Positions 35,773 to 44,800 of a stretch of DNA of 64,000 nt are shown here, piece after piece (position 1 is the first letter of the stretch; every line of letters starts with the position of its first letter). Under the pieces are notes generated by a model. It was given only the letters and a program-made list of their open reading frames with translations. It ran no database searches and had not been told where the DNA came from. This DNA comes from Murinocardiopsis flavida (GTDB lineage: Bacteria > Actinomycetota > Actinomycetes > Streptosporangiales > Streptosporangiaceae). The translations under genes were made by a program, and so were the position numbers. The stretch lies in contig NZ_PYGA01000006.1 in the NCBI RefSeq assembly GCF_003014485.1, positions 241,143 to 305,142 of the forward strand, read 5' to 3'.

Positions 35773-36651
35773 GTGTCGGTCTGGCGGTCCCTGCTGCGGA
35801 AGAGCGGGTTCCCGACCTCCCCCATCGACACCCGGCTCGTCGCGGAGCGCGCGCAGACGTCCGGCGACACCCCGGGTGAGCGCGCCGCCCGGCTCGAACA
35901 GACCCTGCACGAGTACGTCGACACCCTCGGCACCGCCCACCCGCGCAGCATCGCGGCCCGCAACAACCTCGCGAGCAAGTACGCGCAGATCGGCCGCAGG
36001 TCCTCCGCCGTCGCCCAGTTCGAGCAGGCGCTCGCCGACGCCGTCCCCGCGCTCGGCGAGGAGCACCCGCAGACCGACGTCATCCGCGAGAACCTCGCGC
36101 TGAGCTACGAGGACACCGGGCGCTACGCCGACGCCGCGTCGCTCTGGGAGGTGCTGCTCACCCAGCGCCAGAACCGGCTCGGCGCGGGCGCCGACGAGAC
36201 CGTCGCCGCGCGCACCCGGCTCGCCGACTGCTACCGCCGCACGGGCAGCTCCGACGCCGCCATCGTGCACTACGAGCGCGCCATCGAGGACGCCACCGGC
36301 GCCACCCCGCAGAGCCTCGACAAGCTGCGCCTCGGCCTCGCCAAGGCCCTCGGGGCCGCCGGCCGGCACGACGACGCGGCGCCGCAGCTGCGCATGGTCC
36401 TGGCGCAGCGCACCCGGCGGCTGGGCAGCAAGCACCACGACACACTCGCCGTGCTGCACCGGCTCGCCCTCGCCTACCGCAAGGCGGGCCGCGACCTCGA
36501 AGCCGTCGAGCACCTCCGCACCGCCTACCGCCGCTGCCTGAGCGCCGCCGGCGACCCGGAGGTCCGGCTGCTCACCATGCGGGTCCGCCGCGACCTCGCC
36601 GGCGCCCTGCGCGCCATCGGCAGCGAGAAGGAGGCCGCGGCGCTGTTCTGA
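35773..36651 (+). CDS. Tetratricopeptide-repeat protein
   Basis: A 292-residue protein made almost wholly of TPR helical pairs of the kinesin-light-chain type. The repeats are about 42 residues long, for example TAHPRSIAARNNLASKYAQIGRRSSAVAQFEQAL, EHPQTDVIRENLALSYEDTGRYADAASLWEVLL and KHHDTLAVLHRLALAYRKAGRDLEAVEHLRTAY. It has no signal peptide and no enzymatic domain, so it is likely a cytoplasmic scaffold. GTG 35773 was chosen for its AAGGG eight bases upstream; a GTG at 35764 has the ribosome site too close. The partner is unknown. Confidence 0.85.
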   Translation: MSVWRSLLRKSGFPTSPIDTRLVAERAQTSGDTPGERAARLEQTLHEYVDTLGTAHPRSIAARNNLASKYAQIGRRSSAVAQFEQALADAVPALGEEHPQTDVIRENLALSYEDTGRYADAASLWEVLLTQRQNRLGAGADETVAARTRLADCYRRTGSSDAAIVHYERAIEDATGATPQSLDKLRLGLAKALGAAGRHDDAAPQLRMVLAQRTRRLGSKHHDTLAVLHRLALAYRKAGRDLEAVEHLRTAYRRCLSAAGDPEVRLLTMRVRRDLAGALRAIGSEKEAAALF

Positions 36652-36656
36652 GCCCC

Positions 36657-36693
36657 GCTCAGGCGGGCCCGCTCAGGCGGGCCGACTCAGGCG
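36657..36693. repeat. 14-bp tandem repeat across the TPR/ABC 3' ends
   Basis: GCTCAGGCGGGCCC (36657-36670), GCTCAGGCGGGCCG (36671-36684) and a partial third copy ACTCAGGCG (36685-36693). The third copy supplies the stop codon of the ABC exporter on the minus strand, and each unit carries the same TGA in that orientation, as if the stop region had duplicated. Confidence 0.6.
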
Positions 36694-38597
36694 TCGGCGG
36701 TCAGGAACTGCGATGCGGCGAGGTCGCTGTACAGCTCGTCGGCCGCCACCAGCTCGGCGTGGGTACCCACCGCGCGCACGGCTCCGGCGTCCAGGACGAC
36801 GATCCGGTCGGCTCTGACCACCGTCGACAGCCGGTGCGCCACGACCATGACGCTGGTCTCGCGCGCCGCGTCGAGCATGACCTGCTTGAGCGCCGCCTCG
36901 TTGGCGGCGTCGAGCTGCGAGGTCGCCTCGTCCATCAGGAGCAGCCGGGGCCGCCGGAGCAGGGCGCGCGCGATGGCGACCCGCTGCCGCTCGCCGCCGG
37001 AGATCGTGGTCCCGCGGTGCCCGACCAGGCTGTCGACGCCGTCGGGGAGCCGCTCCGTGAGGTCGCCCAGCCGGGCCCGGCGCACCACCTCTGCGATCGC
37101 GTCGTCGTCGGCGTCCGGCGCGCCCAGCAGCAGGTTCTCGCGCAGGGTGCCGTCGAGAACGGGGGCGTCCTGTTCGACGTAGGCGATGGCGGACCGCAGC
37201 GCCGCGAGCGGCCAGTCGCGCACGTCGGCGCCGTCGACCAGCACGCGGCCGGACGTGGCGTCGTAGAAGCGCTCCAGCAGCGAGAACACGGTGGTCTTGC
37301 CGGCACCCGACGGGCCGACGAGCGCGGTCAGGCCGCCCGCAGGCGCCTCGAAGGTGACGCCGCGGTGCACCGGCGGCAGGTCGGGTGTGTAGCGAAACCC
37401 GACGCCGTCGAACGCCACCGACACCGGGCCGCCGCCGCGCGGCGCGGCGCCGTTGCCTGCGACGGCCCTCCGGGCGGCCGCGGCGGCGCCCGACCCGTCC
37501 GCGTCCCTGTCCCCGTTCTCGCCCCCGTGCGCTTCCTTGCCCTCGTGGGCGTCGGTGTCCGCGTCGGTGTCCGCGTCCTCGGTGTGTTCGCGCCGCAGGG
37601 TGCCGACCTCGTCGATGCGGTGGATGGCGGCGAGCCCGCCCTGGACCTCGGTCGCCGCCTGCACGAGGCCGCTGATCGGCTCGATGAGGTAGAAGAGCAG
37701 CAGCAGGAACGCGATCAGCGACGAGATCTCCAGCGAATCCGCCGCCACCCGCGCCCCGCCCACGCCGAGCACGGTGAGGAACGCGAGGTTCACGGCGAGC
37801 CCCGCGACCGAGCCCGACAGGGCGGTCCACCCGGCGACGTCCACGCCCTTGCGCCAGGCCGTCAGCGCCGCGGCGTCGAGCCTGCGGGTCTCGGCCGCCT
37901 CGGCGCCGTTGGCCTTGACGGTGCGGAACGCGCCGAAGGCCCGCTCCAGCAGCGACCCCATTTCGCCGATCGCGGCCTGGCCGGCGATGGTCGCGCGGTT
38001 GATCCGCGGCATGACCACGCCCATCACGACGGCGAGGCCGAGCAGCACGGCGATCGTGACGCCGAACAGCACGAGGTCCATGACCGCCATGAGCACGAGG
38101 CCGCCGAGGAGCAGCAGCGACGCGCTGACGGCCTGGCTGATGCTGCTGGTCGCGACGGAGCGGAGCAGGGTGGTGTCGGCCGTGACCCGCGAGACGAGGT
38201 CGCCGGGCTTCAACCGGTCGACCTCGGCCACGCGCAGCCGCAGCAGCCGCGCGACGAGCTGGGAGCGTGCCGCCAGCACGATGCTCTGCGCCGTGCGTTC
38301 CAGCACGTACATCCCGATGGCAGTGAGCACGGCCCCGCCGACGACCAGGGCGCCCAGGAGCAGGAGGGGGCGGGTCAGGGACGCGCCGTCGGACAGCGCG
38401 TCGATGACGAGCTTGGCGACCAGAGGCTGGGCGAGCCCGGTGAGGCCGCCGGCGAAGGTGAGCACCCCGCCGAAGACGAGGACGCCGGTGTGCGGGCGGG
38501 CGTATTCGAGCAGGCGCCGCAAGGGAGCCTTGGCGTGCTCCTCGGCGGGCGGTGTCGGCTGTTCTGCCGCCGTGACCGATGCCGTCAACGGTGTCAC
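36687..38597 (-). CDS. ABC exporter (fused membrane and ATP-binding domains)
   Basis: A 636-residue half-transporter of the multidrug/lipid exporter type. Residues 25-330 are a six-helix membrane domain; the ATPase has Walker A GPSGAGKTT, signature TISGGERQRVAIARAL and Walker B LLLMDEATSQLD, with the switch His in VMVVAHRLSTV. Between them lies an unusual linker of about 55 acidic and Ala/Gly-rich residues (EDADTDADTDAHEG and on). It would work as a homodimer or with an unlinked partner; no second half is adjacent. Upstream lie a 13-bp tandem repeat and two GTCAA-N6-TTGAC sites. Confidence 0.92.
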   Translation of the reverse strand: MTPLTASVTAAEQPTPPAEEHAKAPLRRLLEYARPHTGVLVFGGVLTFAGGLTGLAQPLVAKLVIDALSDGASLTRPLLLLGALVVGGAVLTAIGMYVLERTAQSIVLAARSQLVARLLRLRVAEVDRLKPGDLVSRVTADTTLLRSVATSSISQAVSASLLLLGGLVLMAVMDLVLFGVTIAVLLGLAVVMGVVMPRINRATIAGQAAIGEMGSLLERAFGAFRTVKANGAEAAETRRLDAAALTAWRKGVDVAGWTALSGSVAGLAVNLAFLTVLGVGGARVAADSLEISSLIAFLLLLFYLIEPISGLVQAATEVQGGLAAIHRIDEVGTLRREHTEDADTDADTDAHEGKEAHGGENGDRDADGSGAAAAARRAVAGNGAAPRGGGPVSVAFDGVGFRYTPDLPPVHRGVTFEAPAGGLTALVGPSGAGKTTVFSLLERFYDATSGRVLVDGADVRDWPLAALRSAIAYVEQDAPVLDGTLRENLLLGAPDADDDAIAEVVRRARLGDLTERLPDGVDSLVGHRGTTISGGERQRVAIARALLRRPRLLLMDEATSQLDAANEAALKQVMLDAARETSVMVVAHRLSTVVRADRIVVLDAGAVRAVGTHAELVAADELYSDLAASQFLTADA

Positions 38598-38610
38598 CTC
38601 GTTCGTGGTC

Positions 38611-38688
38611 GGTGTTCCTGCCCGGTGTTCCCGGCCGGTGTTCCCGGCCGGTGTTCCCGGCCGGTGTTCCTGATCGCTGTTTCCGGCC
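38611..38688. repeat. 13-bp tandem repeat upstream of the ABC exporter
   Basis: Six consecutive 13-base units of the type GGTGTTCCCGGCC. Copies 2-4 (38624-38662) are identical; copies 1, 5 and 6 differ at a few positions, and a further partial copy follows. The array begins 14 bases before the exporter start codon, so it lies in the untranslated leader of its mRNA. Such arrays change copy number easily. Confidence 0.85.
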
Positions 38689-38763
38689 GGTGCCGCCGCG
38701 CGTGCGGCGGCACCGGCCGGGGCCGCGGGTCCGGGCGGCCCTGCTTGCGGACCGCCGTCCGAA

Positions 38764-38813
38764 GGTCAATACACGTTGACCCATACCGGTTCGTTTTGTC
38801 AATATAAATTGAC
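38764..38813. promoter_or_regulatory. Two GTCAA-N6-TTGAC operator-like sites
   Basis: Site 1 is GTCAATACACGTTGAC (38765-38780; one further complementary base on each side, 38764 and 38781). Site 2 is GTCAATATAAATTGAC (38798-38813). The five-base arms are identical and the spacer is six bases in both; their centres are 33 bp apart, about three helical turns. They lie 167-216 bases before the ABC exporter and about 325 bases before fadA, in a 540-base gap (38598-39137) that otherwise holds only the tandem repeat and GC-rich sequence. They look like sites of one dimeric repressor, for example of the MarR or TetR family. Confidence 0.65.
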
Positions 38814-39137
38814 GCCTCCGGCGGCCCCGGCGCGCCGCCGCGGTCGCCTCCAGTTTCGGCCACCGTCCTGACAAAGCCCCGACACACCGCTGACATCCCG
38901 CGCCCGCGCGGGCGCTCGACCCCGCCCCCTCCGGCGCGGCGGCCCCCGCGGGCCGGGCGCGGGGGCCGCGGTGCCGACGTGCGTCCCGGGGCCCGCGAAC
39001 CGGGGCGGTACCGGCTCGCATCCTTAGTTACTCGTGAGTAGTATGGAGGCGTCCGGACCACCCGGTGCCCGCCGATCCCACCGTCCCGGCACCGGCCCAC
39101 CGGGCCCCACATCCGCTGGAGCTAAGGAGAGGCGATC

Positions 39138-40337
39138 GTGCCGCGAACCGCCCGCGATGTCGTGTTCGTCGATGGGGCAAGAACCCCGTTCGGCAAATCC
39201 GGCAAGGGCCTCTATGCCGAGACCCGCGCCGATGACCTGGTCGTCCGGGTCATCCGGGAACTCATCCGGCGCAATCCGGGCCTCCCGCCCGAACGCATCG
39301 ACGAGGTGGCCATCGCCGCCACCACCCAGATCGGCGACCAGGGCCTGACCATCGGGCGCAGCGCCGCTCTCCTCGCAGGGCTGCCCCGCAGCGTCCCCGG
39401 CTTCGCCATCGACCGGATGTGCGCCGGCGCGCTCACCGCCGTCACCACCACCGCCGCCGGGATCTCCTTCGGCGCCTACGACGTCGTCATCGCGGGCGGC
39501 GTCGAGCACATGGGCCGCCACCCCATGGGCGAGGGCGTCGACCCCAACCCGCGCTTCCTCTCCGAGAAGCTGGTCGACCCCGAAGCGCTCGTCATGGGCA
39601 ACACCGCCGAGAACCTGCACGACCGCTTCCCCTCCCTCACCAAGGAGCGCGCCGACGCCTACGCGGTGCGCAGCCAGGAGAAGACCGCCAAGGCCTACGC
39701 CGACGGCAAGATCCAGCAGGACCTCGTGGAGACCCTGGTCCGCTCCGCCGAACTCGGCTTCGGCCTCGCCAGCGCCGACGAGCCCCCGCGGCCCGACACC
39801 TCCATGGCGACCCTCGCCGGGCTGAAGACCCCGTTCCGCGCCCACGGCCGGGTCACCCCCGGCAACGCCGCCGGGCTCAACGACGGCGCCACCGGCGCCA
39901 TCATGGCCGCCGAGGACACCGCGGCCGAACTGGGCCTCGACGCCAGGATGCGGCTGGTCGACTTCTCCTTCGCGGGGGTCGAGCCCGAGGTCATGGGCGT
40001 CGGACCCGTCCCGGCCACGGAGCGGCTGCTCGCCCGCCAGGGCATGGGCATCGACGACATCGGCCTGATCGAGATCAACGAGGCGTTCGCTGTCCAGGTC
40101 CTCGCGTTCCTGGAGCACTTCGGCATCGCCGACGACGACTCCCGCGTCAACCCGTGGGGCGGCGCCATCGCCGTCGGGCACCCGCTGGCGTCCTCGGGCG
40201 TGCGGCTCATGATGCAGCTCGCGCGGCAGTTCGCCGAGCGGCCCGACGTCCGCTACGGCCTCACCACGATGTGCGTCGGCATGGGCATGGGCGGGACCGT
40301 GCTGTGGGAGAACGTCAACTACAAGGGGGACAAGTGA
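39138..40337 (+). CDS. fadA: Acetyl-CoA acyltransferase (thiolase) FadA
   Basis: A 399-residue thiolase that cleaves 3-ketoacyl-CoA to acetyl-CoA in beta-oxidation. The nucleophilic cysteine is Cys95 in IDRMCAGALTA; the other active-site blocks are IEINEAFAVQV, AIAVGHPLASSG (His) and TMCVGMGMGG (second Cys). It shares GTGA with the start of fadB, so the two subunits of the trifunctional complex are translationally coupled. GTG start preceded by AAGGAGAGG at 39123-39131, a strong ribosome site. Confidence 0.94.
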   Translation: MPRTARDVVFVDGARTPFGKSGKGLYAETRADDLVVRVIRELIRRNPGLPPERIDEVAIAATTQIGDQGLTIGRSAALLAGLPRSVPGFAIDRMCAGALTAVTTTAAGISFGAYDVVIAGGVEHMGRHPMGEGVDPNPRFLSEKLVDPEALVMGNTAENLHDRFPSLTKERADAYAVRSQEKTAKAYADGKIQQDLVETLVRSAELGFGLASADEPPRPDTSMATLAGLKTPFRAHGRVTPGNAAGLNDGATGAIMAAEDTAAELGLDARMRLVDFSFAGVEPEVMGVGPVPATERLLARQGMGIDDIGLIEINEAFAVQVLAFLEHFGIADDDSRVNPWGGAIAVGHPLASSGVRLMMQLARQFAERPDVRYGLTTMCVGMGMGGTVLWENVNYKGDK

Positions 40338-42427
40338 GCAGCCCGATCACGGCAGCGCGGGAGCTCTTCGGCGACGAGGTCGTCACCCGCGCCATCAGCC
40401 GCGACGTCGAACTCCCCTACGGCGCCGGCACGGCCGTCCTCATCACCCTCGACAACGGCCACGACCACACCAAGCCCAACACCTTCGGCCCCAGCGGACT
40501 GCTCGCCCTGGGCGAGGCGATCGACGCCGCAACGGCGCGCGACGACATCGCGGCGATCGCCATCACCGGCAAGCCGTTCATCTTCGCCGTCGGCGCCGAC
40601 CTCAACGGCGTCCCCCGGATCGAGGACCGCGACCAGGCGCTCGCCATCGGCAGGCTCGGGCACGACGTGTTCCGCAAGCTCGGCGAGTCCGACATCCCCA
40701 CCTTCGCGCTCGTCAACGGCGCGGCCATGGGCGGCGGCGTGGAACTGGCGCTGCACTGCCGCTACCGCACGGTCTCCACCGGGGTCCCGGCGTTCGCGCT
40801 GCCCGAGGCGTTCCTCGGCCTCGTGCCCGGGTGGGGCGGCACCTACCTGCTGCCGCACCTCATCGGCGCCGAGCAGGCGCTCAAGCTCATCATCGACAAC
40901 CCCTTGGCGCAGAACCGCATGATCAAGGGGCCCAAGGTCCGCGAGATGGGCATCGCCGACGCCTCCTTCGAACCGGCCGACTTCGTCGAGGAGTCGCTGC
41001 GCTGGGCCGCGAAGGTCGTCAAGGGCGACATCGAGGTGCGGCGCCCCGAGGTCGACCGCGGCGATGCGTGGGACCGCGCCGTCGACACCGCGCGGTTCGT
41101 CCTCGAGGGCAAGCTGCACGGCGCGGCGCCCGCCCCGGTGCGGGCGCTCGACCTGGTCGCCGCCGCCAAGAACCGCACCCGCGACGAAGGCTTCGCCGCC
41201 GAGGACGAGGCGCTCGCCGACCTCATCATGAGCGACGAGCTCAAGGCCGGCCTCTACGCCTTCGACCTGAACCAGAAGCGCGCCAAGCGCCCCGCCGGCG
41301 CGCCCGACAAGTCCCTCGCCCGCAAGGTCACCAAGGTCGGCGTCGTCGGCGCCGGGCTGATGGCCGGCCAGCTCGCGCTGCTGTTCGCCCGCCGCCTCAA
41401 CGTCCCGGTCGTCATGACCGACCTCGACGCCGAGCGCCTCGACAAGGGCGTCGGCTACGTCCACGGCGAGATCGACACCCTGCTCGCCAAGGGCCGCGTC
41501 ACCCCCGACAAGGCGAACCGGCTCAAGGGCCTGGTCACGGGGTCGCTGACCAAGGAGGCGTTCGCCGACGCCGACTTCGTCATCGAGGCGGTCTTCGAGG
41601 AGATGAAGATCAAGCAGCAGGTGTTCGCCGAGGTCGAGGCGTACGTCTCCGCCGAGGCGGTCCTCGCGACGAACACCTCCTCGCTGTCGGTCTCGGAGAT
41701 GGCGGGCGGGCTGAAGCACCCCGAGCGGGTCGTCGGCTTCCACTTCTTCAACCCGGTCGCGGTCCTGCCGCTGCTGGAGATCATCCGCGGCGAGCAGACC
41801 GACGACGCCGCGCTCGCGACGGCGTTCGCGGTCTCCAAGGGCCTGAAGAAGACCTCGGTGCTGGTGAAGGACGCCCCGGCGTTCGTCGTGAACCGGCTGC
41901 TCACCCTGTTCATGGGCGAGGTGCTCGCCGCCGTCGAGGAGGGCACCGAGCCCGAGACGGCCGACCGCGCCGTGGCCCCCCTCGGGCTGCCCATGCCGCC
42001 GCTGCTCCTGCTCCAGCTCGTCGGGCCGGCCGTGGCGCTGCACGTGTCGGAGACCCTGCACGCCGCGTTCCCCGACCGGTTCGCGGTGTCCGAGCAGCAC
42101 CGGAAGCTGGTCGAGGCGGGCAAGACCGCGATCTACGGGCCCGACTTCACGATCGACCCCGAGGTCAAGGCGCTGTTCACCGGCGGCGACCGGCCGTCGG
42201 AGGAGGCCGCGATCCTCGACCGGGCGCTGCGCGCACTGGCCCGCGAGATCCGGCTGATGCTCGACGAAGGCGTCGTCGCCGAGGCGGCCGACATCGACCT
42301 GTGCCTCATCACCGGCGCCGGCTGGCCGTTCCACCTGGGCGGGATCACGCCCTACCTCGACCGCACCGGCATCGCCGAACAGGTCAACGGGTCCCGCTTC
42401 CACCCGAACGGCCCCAAGGCGGTCTGA
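40334..42427 (+). CDS. fadB: Multifunctional 3-hydroxyacyl-CoA dehydrogenase/enoyl-CoA hydratase FadB
   Basis: A 697-residue beta-oxidation protein. The N-terminal hydratase domain has both catalytic glutamates, in NGAAMGGGVELAL and in LPEAFLGLVPGWGGT. The dehydrogenase part starts at about residue 335 with VGVVGAGLMAGQLALLFARR (NAD binding), followed by ATNTSSLSVSEMA, the catalytic His block VGFHFFNPVAVLPLLEI and a C-terminal dimerisation domain ending in ITGAGWPFHLGGITPYLD. GTG 40334 overlaps the fadA stop. From memory, an equivalent fadA-fadB pair lies near hemE in Streptomyces. Confidence 0.94.
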   Translation: MSSPITAARELFGDEVVTRAISRDVELPYGAGTAVLITLDNGHDHTKPNTFGPSGLLALGEAIDAATARDDIAAIAITGKPFIFAVGADLNGVPRIEDRDQALAIGRLGHDVFRKLGESDIPTFALVNGAAMGGGVELALHCRYRTVSTGVPAFALPEAFLGLVPGWGGTYLLPHLIGAEQALKLIIDNPLAQNRMIKGPKVREMGIADASFEPADFVEESLRWAAKVVKGDIEVRRPEVDRGDAWDRAVDTARFVLEGKLHGAAPAPVRALDLVAAAKNRTRDEGFAAEDEALADLIMSDELKAGLYAFDLNQKRAKRPAGAPDKSLARKVTKVGVVGAGLMAGQLALLFARRLNVPVVMTDLDAERLDKGVGYVHGEIDTLLAKGRVTPDKANRLKGLVTGSLTKEAFADADFVIEAVFEEMKIKQQVFAEVEAYVSAEAVLATNTSSLSVSEMAGGLKHPERVVGFHFFNPVAVLPLLEIIRGEQTDDAALATAFAVSKGLKKTSVLVKDAPAFVVNRLLTLFMGEVLAAVEEGTEPETADRAVAPLGLPMPPLLLLQLVGPAVALHVSETLHAAFPDRFAVSEQHRKLVEAGKTAIYGPDFTIDPEVKALFTGGDRPSEEAAILDRALRALAREIRLMLDEGVVAEAADIDLCLITGAGWPFHLGGITPYLDRTGIAEQVNGSRFHPNGPKAV

Positions 42428-42443
42428 CCGCCCCCGCACCACC

Positions 42444-42482
42444 ACGCGGCCCGCAATCCCCACCCGGGATCGCGGGCCGCGT
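42444..42482. terminator. Terminator between fadB and the flavin reductase gene
   Basis: ACGCGGCCCGC (42444-42454) pairs with GCGGGCCGCGT (42472-42482), extended inward by ATCCC/GGGAT after one mismatch. It lies 17 bases past the fadB stop and before the convergent oxidoreductase stop. Confidence 0.8.
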
Positions 42483-42527
42483 GTCCCGCCCCTGCCGAAC
42501 CGCGCTCCAGCGCGGCGGCCCTCGCCC

Positions 42528-43991
42528 CTACGACCCGCGGGATTCCAGGAGGCGGAGCCAGATCTCGCTGACCGTGGGGTAGGACGGCACCGCGTGCCAC
42601 AGGGTCTCCATGGGCACCTTGCCGACCACGGCGATCGTCGCGGCGTGCACCAGTTCGGCGGTCTCGGGGCCGACGAAGGTGGCGCCCACCAGGACGTCGG
42701 TCGCGCGGTCGATGACCAGCTTCGCGCGGCCCTTGTAGTCGTCGCGCAGCAGCGCGGAGCCCGCCAGCGCGGCGAGGTCCAGTTCGACGGTCTCGACGTC
42801 GGTGCCCGCCTCGCGCGCCGCCGCCTCGGTCAGGCCGACCGACGCCACCTGCGGGTCGGTGAACGCCACCTGCGGCACCTGGGCGTGGTCGGCCGACGCG
42901 CGGAACCTCGGGCCGTCGACGGCGCGCCCCTCGGCGCGGGCCGCGATCACCGAGCCGCACACCCGGGCCTGGTACTTGCCCATGTGGGTGAGCAGCGCGC
43001 GGCCGTTCACGTCGCCCACGGCGTACAGCCACTCCCCCGCGACCCCGCGCACACCGAGGTGGTCCTCGACGTCGACGTAGCCGCCCTCCGCAAGGCCCAC
43101 CGCGCCAAGCCCCAGATCCCCGGTACTCGGGGTGCGGCCGGCCGCCACGACCAGTTCGTCGGCGGTGATCCCGGTACCCGCGGCCGTGACGTGCACGGCG
43201 CCGCCGTGCACCCGGCCTTCGCCGGTGTCCTTCGGGTCGTCGCGGCGCACCGACTCCAGTGAGGTCCCGGTCAGGACCCGCACCCCCAGCTCGGCGAACC
43301 GGTCGGCGACCAGGCGCCCCGCGAACGGCTCGCTCTTCGACAGCAGGCCCGGCCCGCGTTCGAGGACCGTGACCTCCTCGGCGCCCAGCCCGCGCAGCCA
43401 CAGTGCCGACTCGCAGGCCACCACGCCGCCGCCCAGGACGACGACGCGGCGCGGCACCTCGTGCAGGTTCGTGACGTCGCGCGAGGTCCAGGGCAGGGCG
43501 GCGCGCAGACCGTCCACGGGAGGGACCGCCGCTGTGGTGCCGGTGGCGATGACCACGGCGTGGCGGGCGCGCAGCACTCGTACGGAGCCGTCGGGCCCGG
43601 TCACCTCCACGGCCCGTTCGCCGACCAGGCGGCCGTGTCCGCGCAGCACGTCGATCCCGATGCCCTTGGCCCAGGCCACCTGCGACGCGTCGTCGTGGTT
43701 GCTGGTGAACCCGTCGCGGCGCGCCAGGACCTCGGCGACGTCGACCTCGCGGCCGGCGACGATGCCGCGCACGCCGGGCATCGCGCGGGCCGCGCCGAGC
43801 AGTTCGATGGGGCGCAGCAGCGCCTTGCTCGGCATGCACGCCCAGTAGGAGCATTCGCCGCCCACCAGCTCGTGCTCGACGATCACGGCCGAGCGCCCGG
43901 TGCCCTGGATCGCGTACTGCGCCGCGTTCTCCCCTGGCGGGCCGCCGCCGATGACCACCACGTCCCAGATGCCGTCGCCCTCGGCTGCCAT
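42528..43991 (-). CDS. FAD-dependent pyridine nucleotide-disulfide oxidoreductase
   Basis: A 487-residue flavoprotein of the dihydrolipoamide dehydrogenase/mercuric reductase family. FAD binding is VVVIGGGPPGENAAQYA (12-28); the redox-active pair is in GGECSYWACMPSK (C-x4-C as in the family, but with an atypical interior); NAD(P) binding is VVVLGGGVVACESALWL; the second FAD contact is YAVGDVNG; and the C-terminal HAVPSYPTVSEIWL holds the active-site His and Glu. It is not clustered with 2-oxoacid dehydrogenase genes, so it is probably a quinone or other disulfide reductase rather than Lpd. ATG 43991 lies behind GGGCGGGG. Confidence 0.9.
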   Translation of the reverse strand: MAAEGDGIWDVVVIGGGPPGENAAQYAIQGTGRSAVIVEHELVGGECSYWACMPSKALLRPIELLGAARAMPGVRGIVAGREVDVAEVLARRDGFTSNHDDASQVAWAKGIGIDVLRGHGRLVGERAVEVTGPDGSVRVLRARHAVVIATGTTAAVPPVDGLRAALPWTSRDVTNLHEVPRRVVVLGGGVVACESALWLRGLGAEEVTVLERGPGLLSKSEPFAGRLVADRFAELGVRVLTGTSLESVRRDDPKDTGEGRVHGGAVHVTAAGTGITADELVVAAGRTPSTGDLGLGAVGLAEGGYVDVEDHLGVRGVAGEWLYAVGDVNGRALLTHMGKYQARVCGSVIAARAEGRAVDGPRFRASADHAQVPQVAFTDPQVASVGLTEAAAREAGTDVETVELDLAALAGSALLRDDYKGRAKLVIDRATDVLVGATFVGPETAELVHAATIAVVGKVPMETLWHAVPSYPTVSEIWLRLLESRGS

Positions 43992-44167
43992 GTGCCCCGC
44001 CCTTCGCGCTGTCGGTGAACCGCCGCCCGGCACCGGTGTCCGGAGCCGCCGGCTCCGCCCTACTCTTTCGCACGCGCACCCGCTGGTTCCAGTGTCCGGG
44101 CCGACGGGTTCGCGCGAGCGCCCGCACGGTCCTGGACGCGCGCGGCGCGATCGGACATCCTAGGCGA

Positions 44168-44785
44168 ATGTCGGAGACAACTGAGGCGTTCAGGGTCGTC
44201 AACCGGTTCCACCCCACCTGGAACGGCATCTGGCTGACCGTCGGCTGCGTGGTGTTCACCGCCGTCGGGGTCGCGCTCATCCTCCGCGGGACCACCGGCG
44301 GGATCATCATCGGCGGGATGGCGGTGCTGCTGTGCGGCGGCGGGGGGCTGCTCGCCGCCACCACGCGGCTGTCGCGCCGCCCCGTACTGGAGCTCGACTC
44401 CGACGGCGTCACCGTCGTCGTGCCGTGGCCGCAGACCCGCACCGACGACCGGCGCATGCACTGGGACGAGGTCGCGGCGATCGTGGCGCACTCCCAGATC
44501 CTGCCGTTCCGCAAACGCACCGCGCGCCACGACTACATCGCGTTCGTCCCGGCGGGGGCGCCGCGCGAGGCGCCCGAGGCCACCGAGACCGACTCGCCGC
44601 CCAGCACACCGGGTGTCGAGGTGCCGTGGCGGCTGCGGTACTCCGCGCACATCCGCCCCACCTGGAGCGCCGGCGTCGACGGGATCGTGGCGGCGGCCCG
44701 CCGGTTCCGGCCGGACCTGCCGTTCGAGGACCGCCGCGGCGAACCCGCCGCGGCACCGCAGGACGAGGACGGGAAGGGCGCCTGA
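44168..44785 (+). CDS. Hypothetical membrane protein with two N-terminal helices
   Basis: A 205-residue protein I do not recognise by name. A short N-terminus is followed by two closely spaced hydrophobic segments (about 20-65, GIWLTVGCVVFTAVGVALIL and GIIIGGMAVLLCGGGGLLA) and a soluble domain from about 70 with alternating strands (PVLELDSDGVTVVVPWP, MHWDEVAAIVAH) that resembles the bacterial PH-like domains found after such membrane pairs. The tail is acidic. It is divergent from the flavin reductase gene and its stop is 15 bases from that of the convergent MMPL gene. Confidence 0.7.
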   Translation: MSETTEAFRVVNRFHPTWNGIWLTVGCVVFTAVGVALILRGTTGGIIIGGMAVLLCGGGGLLAATTRLSRRPVLELDSDGVTVVVPWPQTRTDDRRMHWDEVAAIVAHSQILPFRKRTARHDYIAFVPAGAPREAPEATETDSPPSTPGVEVPWRLRYSAHIRPTWSAGVDGIVAAARRFRPDLPFEDRRGEPAAAPQDEDGKGA

Positions 44786-44800
44786 CCGCCCCGGCGGGGG

